Shown here: positions 56,919-64,000 of the stretch, piece after piece
Numbering within the stretch: the stretch's first letter is position 1
How the letters are laid out: every line of letters begins with the position of its first letter
Assembly: GCA_021018995.1 (NCBI GenBank)
Contig: CM037590.1
Span: 63,831,597 to 63,895,596, forward strand
Direction: 5' to 3'
Length of the DNA: 64,000 nt
Source: Chloranthus sessilifolius
Lineage: Eukaryota > Streptophyta > Magnoliopsida > Chloranthales > Chloranthaceae
Made by a program: the position numbers and the translations under genes
The notes under the pieces: model-generated
What the model was told of the DNA's origin: nothing
Databases searched by the model: none
The model's input: only the letters and a program-made list of their open reading frames with translations

Positions 56919-56936
56919 TCTTCGACAGCGGCGCCA
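56919..56936 (-). other. Athila primer-binding site (tRNA-Asp type)
   Basis: Minus strand TGGCGCCGCTGTCGAAGA, nine bases after the 5' LTR, close to the TGGCGCCGTTGCCGGGGA-type site usual for Athila. Confidence 0.85.
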
Positions 56937-56945
56937 AAAATTTGT

Positions 56946-59246
56946 TGTATTGCTTACCTTGCAAATATTAAGGGATTAAAATCAGCAAATTAAAGGACAA
57001 ATCACAACGAAATGGGATCAAGGTAAGGCAACCAGTCCTGTAAGAACTAGGGCTGTTGTAGCAAGCTTTAAGGAGTACAGGTATGTCCACAGAGAGATGT
57101 GCTTCAAAATAGGATAAATCTCTAGATCTATAACAGATCTGGCACTCTATCCTATCTTAATTTAAACTAAGGCAAGGAAAGAGGAGAGGTTTTAGGAATT
57201 GTCACTTTACTAAAAACTACAGAAATACAATGCAAAATGCAAATGATCAAGAGCTGGTTAACACATATTTAAAGAGATGGAGAAAAGGATTAAAATCAAA
57301 AGAGAGAGAATAGCAGTTAGAGGTTTTGGTCTTTACTAAAAACTGATTGGTTTAAAGGCAATGCGGGAGCTTGATTTGCAATAATCCTTCATCTGGCTAC
57401 AAGCTCAGATGCAAGATATAAGAATCCAATCTAGACCAGCGAATTGGATTGATCTTAAGGGTATGATCTGTCCACTTGAATGGTCACATATCATCCTATA
57501 GACTTCTTCCAATTCTAAGGTTTTAATTAGAATAATGAAATTATTACAGATACTGTGGATGCAAGGCTACAAGCTCAAGCATCCACAAGGAGATTTAATC
57601 TAGGGAAATCAAATGCAATCAAGAGATCTATAGATCAAATTAACTCTATAATCCATAATATACTGATTCAATACAAACTTACAGTACAATGTGCTCAGAT
57701 ATGCAATCTGTGCAACATGCAATCCCCATACAGAGCCTTGAACCTCTCAATTTATAGCTCTCAACCTCACCCTAGCTACTGAAAGGGTTTAGCCAACCAT
57801 GGTTGGTCTAAAGAGAGAATGGGGAAGAAGGAAGAGGGAAGGAATTTTAGAGGAAAAAGGGATTTTGAATTTAGTTTGAGCTCTCTCAATTTTTGGATGA
57901 TTCTTCTGCGCAATTTCTCTCCCATTTATAGTCTTCCCCTCTGTCATCAGATCTATTTCAGCCAATCAGAGCTCAAGGGAATAATTCTGTCATTCTAAGT
58001 TGCTGATGTGACTGATTTTTCTTCTAGAAGCTCTCCACCAATTGGTCCAACTAGACAAGTACATGTGAGGTGGTTAGAGGGTTCCCATTCGTGCTCTTTT
58101 GTATTCCAAAAACACCCCCAAGGGTTGTTAACATGCCTTGGAATGCGTGCACAGAGCATTGAAGTGAGCGACTGAAGTGGATGGAACTGGGAAGTTCCTA
58201 AATCAAGCTTCGAGAGGTTCACGGAACCTCTCGATAGGTTTTGAGTGTTATTTGTGCTCCATTCGACAGGTTAGATCCGACTTTCGGTAGGTTTAATGAC
58301 TTCTCGAAAGGATCCATTGACTGTTCGACAGGATTGACATCCATTCGTAGCTGCTGTTCTAGCTCCATTCGTCCTCTTGACATGTTATAATTCAACCTAT
58401 CGATTTGTTATATAGCTTCAGGTATATTTTCGACAGGTTCAATTCTGCTTTTTGACAAGTTGGATGCACTTCTTGACAAGTTGATTCAACCACGCCCAAA
58501 TGAACGCAGCTTCAAGTAAGTCCTCGATAGGTTGGCTTTGACTACTCGCTAGGTTCAGGGGAACTTCTCGACGTGTTCTGGAACCTTGTGAGATCCCCTG
58601 CATCTCCAGGTGACCTCTCGACAGGTAGCAACACACTAATCGACAGGTTGCTCAGCTGCAGCTTAAGCCATTCATTAGGTTATGTCAACTCTCGACCTCT
58701 CTACTTTTTCACCTTAGGACCTCTCGACAGGTTGAAACAAAGCTTTAGAACCTCTCGATAGGTTATTTTCTTCAGCTTTAACTCTTCGACAGGATGTGGG
58801 GACCTCTCAATAGCTTCATATTCATTCACCAGAACCTCTCGATGGGTTGAATTAACCTCTCAAACTGTCAAGTTCTTTGCTTCCACAGCTGGCACACATT
58901 TTTGGGGTGCTGTCTTTCATCTGTCCAGCACGTAGTAGCCTTTTAAGGGGTTCAATCTTCATCTATTGCAGTTGATCTTGGTCCCAAGTATACCCAGTTG
59001 GACCCATGCCATTCTCATGAACTTTTGAGGCTCTGTGGACTGCTTGATTGGCTGGCCTTTTGTGCTGCATGAGCACATGTTGAGCAGCAGGTCTCTTCTT
59101 TGACATTTTTAGCTGGGTGTTTACACTATGACTGTAATTTATTGCTTAACTACAAAATGCTCTCAAGACACATTATTAGTCAACTCAAAGGTCCATCAAA
59201 GGTCAGGTTAGGAGGTGAAAAATGATATTTTTCACTGATTAACACA
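56946..59246 (-). repeat. Athila 5' LTR
   Basis: 2301 bp, pairs with 43708-45981; carries the CTCGACAGGTT array at about 58205-58870. Confidence 0.94.
58205..58870. repeat. CTCGACAGGTT motif array, Athila 5' LTR
   Basis: Same array as in the other LTR, about 25 imperfect copies centred on TCGA. Confidence 0.9.
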
Positions 59247-59251
59247 CCCGT

Positions 59252-59560
59252 AGCTCAACATCTGGTTATATATTTATGCTTGCAGGGAGACCTATATCTT
59301 GGAAGAGCATTAAGCAAACGCTGACTACTTCGTCTATTATAGAAGCAGAGTTTGTTGCATATTTTGAGGCAACATGTGAGGCGATATGGTTGAAGAATTT
59401 TATTTCAGAGTTTCGAATTGTTAATAGTATTTCAAGGCCGCTGGGAATCTTATGTGACAATTCCGCTGTGATAGCCATCTCCAATAACAACAAGATTAGT
59501 GGAGGTTCTAAATATATTGATATCAAATATCTTATTATAAGGGAGAAAGTTTAGAATCAA
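59252..59560 (+). pseudogene. Copia RNase H, second part
   Basis: Continues the copia frame after the Athila insertion: STSGYIFMLAGRPISWKS, then SSIIEAEFVAYFEATCEAIWL and DNSAVIAISNN, the C-terminal half of copia RNase H, ending at a TAG near 59552. From here to 60101 is the copia 3' untranslated region, without features. Confidence 0.92.
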
Positions 59561-60101
59561 ATCGTATAAGTTAAAAAGATCAGTATACCACTCATGTTGG
59601 CAGACCCTCACACTCTAGGCTTACCTCCTAAGCTATTTTCGGAGTTCGTTGAGCGCATGAGATTAAAAGATAGTTTTGATAGCCTTTGAGAGTGGATTTA
59701 AAGGATTGACTACATTTGTTTAAATTGATCTAAAATAAAAATTATTTATTTGCTTTTCTATTTTTATGCAAATAAAATTTTGGAACATTTGGTGCCAATA
59801 GATGGCAATACAGTACGGCCAATAATAGATTGAGTTTACTTGTTGTCACTATTCAGTTTGTAAACTTACAATCTATGTGAAATCATACTAGTTGGAATTC
59901 ATGCTGGTGATGAATTCTAATACGGTAACGAATGAACAGTCATGTGTCGATGACATGATGCATTGACTACATTGATTCTGTGTTAGTATTCTCACTGAAT
60001 CAGACTAATTTTAAAGACTTTAATTGAGATTGATTAAGATTTATCATTCAAAGAAAGTTAGCTAACATTTGGTAATCGGAGTTTGTTGACATAGTATAGC
60101 C

Positions 60102-60112
60102 AAGTGGGAGAC
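60102..60112 (+). other. Copia polypurine tract
   Basis: AAGTGGGAGAC immediately before the 3' LTR. Confidence 0.8.
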
Positions 60113-60569
60113 TGTTAGAAGTTTCTATTTTTGGTGGCCATCACTATAGTCAATCCATTGATCGGTGAATGTGTAAGATCAATCTTGAGATGTAATAGTT
60201 GCCAATTCGGTGAATTTGAGAGAAGAATCAACTAATAATTAAGTCTCTTAGTTAGGATATGATTGTGATTCCCAATCACAATATAATTAGCAATTTAAGT
60301 CCTCAATGGAAAGGACTAATTGATTATAAATATAAGGGATGCTTCGTCCCAACGATTGCTCGACACACTTCAACTGTATTTATTAGCAAAGACATCCCCA
60401 TTGTGCTCAGTGGTATTGAAAACGAGGAGATTGCTGAAGATCCAAACAGTAACCCATCTTTTATGGCTCATACCCAAGGTGAGTTGGTGATCTTTTAATT
60501 TAAAGCTTTTAATAAAACCATAGCCAAGATCCCTACATTGAGCTGATTGGAACGACTCTAATTTTATCA
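60113..60569 (+). repeat. Copia 3' LTR
   Basis: Starts TGTTAGAAGTTTC and ends TTTTATCA, followed by the CGTGA duplication (60570-60574) that matches 14833-14837. Confidence 0.95.
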
Positions 60570-60574
60570 CGTGA

Positions 60575-62390
60575 TCCAAATATCTATGATATATTGAGGA
60601 CTCAAATAAAAAAACAGTTCGATTATGTGATTTAAAGCACTCAAAACCTTTTAAAATTAACAATGTAGGAGATTTTTATGGCCGTTGGCTGCTTTACTTT
60701 GAATCACACATTAGATATGCTCTTTCATCTCAATTATATGATATATTTTTAGATCATGATTTTCAATTCACATAGCACACAAGATGAAATCCCGTGACAC
60801 ATGCCTCAAAAATTGACAAGTGAACCCAGTCCACATGTATAACCACAAGGATGAGGTTAGGGTTGTTGTTGTAACACCTCCTTAGTGTTTCTATTATGGT
60901 TGTATCGACACACTGTAAGGTTATGGCTTATGAAGTGCAAAATGATCCTAAATTATGTATTCTATTTTTTTAGTATTTTACCGTAGCTTTATTGGCCCCC
61001 ATCGAATCATTGAGAGCACCCATGCTGAAAATTATAGTTACCAAATTTGCCGATTTTTTGAAAAATCGTTCCTTTCATGATTAAAAATGCATTTTTTTCA
61101 AAAAAACGCGATTAGTTGAAAAAATACGATATTTGCTTTTAAATTGCATTTTTTTTTTCACGATTTTGTCAAATAAATTTAATAATAAGGATTGGGTTAA
61201 TGGTTTCAATAAACGGGTTGGGTTGATCCCTCAATATTTTATTTTTTCTCATAGTTTTTTTTAATGACTTTACCGATTTTTTTTCGTTTTTTTCCCTTGC
61301 CAATTTTTTCTTGATTTCGGACTAGGTAATTATGCTGAAAACCATTGGCCATTGTGTGGACCTCGACCCAGACTTTAACTTGTATGCAACCTGAACTTGA
61401 TTTGCTAGTGTAATTTCATTAATTTTTAATTTAGGACCTGACCTATTAACCACATTTGGGCTTGACAAGATCTGTTAAAGACATTACGTGTCTATGTCTC
61501 ATAGTATACATCGATACATGTATGTGGTCGGGTTCAAGTTGGCTATGAGGCTAACTTGAACCCGAGTTGTTTCTGTAAACAGGTCGAGATTGGAATTTCA
61601 CATTAAAAATTATATTCATCATCTTATTAAGAGCTTATGAGTGACACCAAAACGAACTGCTATCATGCTTTGTTAAAATTCGTTAGGAGCCAATTTTTAG
61701 CCTTTTGATTATAGGATTGAGAAAGTTTTTTGATACGATTATAAGCTATATCCAATCCATGCATGGTTCAAAATTTCGGCCGATAACTCAATTTATCAGC
61801 CGAATAGTTTTGTTTTCGGTCCCCACCAAAACAATAATTTGAAACGAAATTTCGGTCCAAATAATTCAAATTTTCAGGCAAAATTTTGGTTTAAACTTTT
61901 GGCTTTGGTCATGCCCGAAACTGAAAACGAAACCTCTATTTTTTAGAACAAGTTGGATAAAATCCCACTATTTGAGTTCTAATGAGTAATGAGTTCTAAT
62001 TAGGTGTGTGGCTCCAGTATCATTGGCCGTGCTCAAATCAATCTCCCTCCACTAATTTTTATTTTATTTTATTATTTTTATTTTATATTTTAAATATAAT
62101 TTTATCAAATTTTAAACGCTTTTAAAATTAATTTTTCATATTGCGCCATCTCGCTGAGACGCAAGACGTCGCGTGATCTGGCCTATCCGAAACGTCTCTG
62201 ATTTCCAAGATTTAAAACCATGCTACTGGGTGCATTTGGATCGTTAATCTGGTCCAATTAAGACCATAGATGTGTGCATCTTGATTGCCGATTTGATTGA
62301 CTTGTTGAACCCAAATGGGTGCATCTCGGTCATCTTATTGACTTGTTTGACCCGATTGGAATTGCAAACCACTGTGTCAACCATGTGCAG
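60575..62390. other. Intergenic DNA with MITE remnants
   Basis: No gene. About 60660-60830 holds a family A half copy (GCTGCTTTACTTTGAATCA, GATCATGATTTTCAA). About 61760-61965 holds the GAAATTTCGG/CCGAAAC repeat also seen at 9935-10110. The rest (60900-61350) is A/T-rich with poly-T tracts. Confidence 0.5.
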
Positions 62391-62394
62391 CAGG

Positions 62395-62520
62395 TAAGGC
62401 TGCAACCGAGCCAAGCCCGAGCTTGGGTCAGCTCTAGCTTGGCCCTAGGCCTTTCGAGCCTAAAAAATTTGAGCTCTAGCTTGACTCTATCGAGCTTGAG
62501 CCGGACCGAACCGAGCTTCG
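62395..62520. mobile_element. hAT-like MITE remnant
   Basis: AAGGCTGCAACCGAGCCAAG, then repeated GAGCTCTAGCTTG and CGAGCTTGAGCC units, the composition of plant hAT-type MITEs. No target duplication identified. Confidence 0.5.
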
Positions 62521-62838
62521 AACTAAATAGGTTTTATTATAAATTTATTTTCGTAATGTTGTTCAAAACAATATCTTATTTTTTTAATAGATGAAAACAC
62601 TTGAATAAAATTTAATACATGAAAGCCCTAATATATTTTGATCCTTTAGTCCCTTTGGATTTAATGGAGATGTAGTGCTTGTTGCCTTGCGCTGAATAAA
62701 GTATGGAAATGATGAAAACTTGCGTTCAGCTGTGTAGCAGTGTAGGCGTAGTCAATGTTGTGTAGCGGCAATAAGTGTTGGTCATAAGTGTTGATTGGTT
62801 GGTCAATTATCATGCTAATAAATAGCTTTAATGGTTGC

Positions 62839-62840
<2 letters not shown>

Positions 62841-62887
<47 letters not shown>
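62841..62887. repeat. (GA)n microsatellite
   Basis: About 23 GA units; the Arg-Glu ORF across it is an artefact. Confidence 0.95.
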
Positions 62888-62890
<3 letters not shown>

Positions 62891-63001
62891 TATTAGAGAA
62901 TGAGGAGAGAGAGCAAACTTTAATAGAGGATCATAAGGATTATAAAATTATTACATATTTATCTATGATAAAGTAATCACTAGATGAATCTAATTATAAA
63001 G

Positions 63002-63003
<2 letters not shown>

Positions 63004-63048
<45 letters not shown>
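63004..63048. repeat. (TA)n microsatellite
   Basis: About 22 TA units, just left of a possible LTR boundary. Confidence 0.95.
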
Positions 63049-63049
<1 letters not shown>

Positions 63050-63075
63050 ATTATTCACATAAAATATATGTTTTG

Positions 63076-64000
63076 ATACCAATACAAAGCCTTGTTAGTC
63101 CAAATTGATGTACTAATGCAATCTTTTGAGTTATTCTTAAGTCTTAATAGGTAGATGATCTTTGATGAGAAATTTATACAGAAGCACCTAAAGTAGCACT
63201 TGAGGATGAAATCCATCAGAACTAGAGTGATCTACAGTCTAAGCTGATCAAAAGTTAAGTAGGTACTTTGACATAGAAGTAAAAAGATCAATAAGAAAGT
63301 AAAGTCAAAGATCTCAGCTCTTAGAGAATACCACACGATTGCATAAAGAGTTGAAGAGGATTCATTAAGTCAAAAATCATAATGGATTGTGAGGATAAGG
63401 ACTGAAGAAGAGTAGGGTCATGATTGATTGTGACCTTGGACGATTGCAAGAGAGTAAAATTATAGGCTCTAGAGAAGAAAGTTTGATCAATCGTGATTTG
63501 TGATTCCATGAAAACATAACCACGATTGATCGTGAAAAGAAGCAAGTTAAAATATAAGGTTTCCCGAGAAGAGAAACATTGCAATCAAAGATTGCGATCT
63601 CAGAAAGAATGAGTCACGATTGATCGTGACTTGGCATAGGAAGTCTCTTAAATAATCATGATCGATCGCAGTAAATCAGGATTGCACAAAAGACATCACG
63701 ATCCCATTATGTTCACAAAACTCATGCAATCCTAAATCATGATTGCATGGGTTGTTGCCTCGGCCAATCCCAAATTAAGCCATGATTGCACAAGATGATG
63801 TTATAGAATCAAGATGGCAAAGAATACTCAGATGCTAGCTCACGATTCTAGATTCAAGATTGATCAAGAAGCACATATTCTTAGAAGTTTTAGTCTTATA
63901 TATATAAATAAGAGGTTTGGTCATCAATTCGATATATAGATAGATACATAGAGAGAGTTTGTAGAGAAAGGATTAGAAGTTTACTTAGTTTTTATTGTGT
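63076..64000 (-). mobile_element. Possible LTR fragment running out of the window
   Basis: TGATACCA at about 63076-63083 is the complement of an initiator-Met primer site. It is followed ten bases later by TGTTAGTCC, a plausible LTR terminus, which would give a minus-strand element with its 5' LTR extending right. The 63410-63880 stretch holds about ten imperfect CACGATTGATCGTG-like palindromes. No second LTR or internal domain is in view to the left, so this is tentative. Confidence 0.3.
63410..63880. repeat. CACGATTGATCGTG-like motif array
   Basis: Imperfect palindromes such as CACGATTGATCGTGA (twice), ATCATGATCGATCGCAG, AATCATGATTGCATG and TTTGATCAATCGTGATT, spaced about 30-60 bp. Similar in style to the arrays in the two gypsy elements. 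Confidence 0.7.

Larger units (their letters stand above)
43708..59246 (-). mobile_element. Athila-type Ty3/gypsy element with downstream accessory ORF
   Basis: A minus-strand element with LTRs 56946-59246 (5') and 43708-45981 (3'), tRNA-Asp-type primer site, gag, DLGAS-type protease, RT, RNase H and integrase. It also has the Athila-typical end motif (TTTGCTCAGGGACTAGCAAA followed by AGGTTTGGAGG) next to the 3' LTR. Between integrase and 3' LTR lies a long ORF in the env-like position. The flanks CTGGT and CCCGT do not match well, and a few codons of the host copia RNase H are missing at the junction. All frames are interrupted. Confidence 0.93.
14838..60569 (+). mobile_element. Outer Ty1/copia retrotransposon carrying two nested insertions
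   Basis: Two LTRs of about 456 bp bracket copia gag, protease, integrase, reverse transcriptase and RNase H pieces in the canonical copia order. The target duplication CGTGA is intact at 14833-14837 and 60570-60574, proving that both ends belong to one insertion despite the 45.7-kb distance. A CACTA element (18485-41752) splits the integrase core and an Athila element (43708-59246) splits RNase H; without them the element is about 6.9 kb. The reading frame has many stops and frameshifts and the LTRs are visibly diverged, so this is the oldest layer and is inactive. Confidence 0.95.

Noticed and set aside
62788..62976. ORF with an Arg-Glu repeat
   Set aside because: Created by the GA microsatellite.

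Overview
This is nuclear DNA of a flowering plant. It is AT-rich, and it holds one intact intron-containing plant receptor kinase gene surrounded by layers of plant transposons: MITEs, Ty1/copia, Ty3/gypsy of the chromovirus and Athila types, and CACTA. I see no tRNA, rRNA, bacterial operon or CRISPR. The species cannot be named from the sequence alone. The composition and the element families look more like a dicot, magnoliid or other non-grass angiosperm, which is inference.

Left part (1-14,837). Intergenic DNA is littered with small non-autonomous DNA transposons. The commonest is a palindromic family of about 400 bp with 9-10 bp target duplications (Mutator-like; 'family A' below). There are also hAT-like MITEs with perfect 8-bp duplications at 1493-1679 and 7614-7999, and several long TA, CT and GA microsatellites. 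The only apparently functional gene is an RLK7/HAIKU2-type leucine-rich-repeat receptor kinase on the + strand, with exon 1 at 10503-13065, a 942-bp intron, and exon 2 at 14008-14396.

Right part (14,838-60,569). This whole 45.7 kb is one nest of transposons. The outermost is a Ty1/copia element with 5' LTR 14838-15292, 3' LTR 60113-60569 and target duplication CGTGA on both sides. Its integrase is split by a CACTA element (18485-41752, duplication TTA). The CACTA element carries broken copies of host genes (flotillin, an NPF/NRT1 transporter, an FG nucleoporin exon) and was itself hit by a chromodomain-bearing, Tekay/Del-like gypsy element (28637-41535, duplication GAGAC/GAGAT). The RNase H region of the copia element is split by an Athila-type gypsy element on the minus strand (43708-59246). 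Removing the two insertions leaves a copia element of about 6.9 kb. All retroelement reading frames are broken by stops and frameshifts.

The most interesting signal is shared by the two unrelated gypsy elements. Each has an accessory ORF between pol and the 3' LTR, and the two ORFs look related to each other. Each also has an array of short palindromes centred on TCGA (TTGATCGATCAA in one, near AACCTSTCGACAGGTT in the other). The array sits in the LTRs and again in the spacer between pol and the accessory ORF. The Tekay-like element additionally shows three phase-compatible GT-AG intron candidates: one between gag and protease, one in the integrase region, and one joining the accessory ORF to an acidic terminal exon that lies inside the 3' LTR.

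Right flank (60,575-64,000). Intergenic DNA with MITE remnants, GA and TA microsatellites, and at the edge a further degenerate array of CACGATTGATCGTG-like sites that may belong to another LTR running out of the window.
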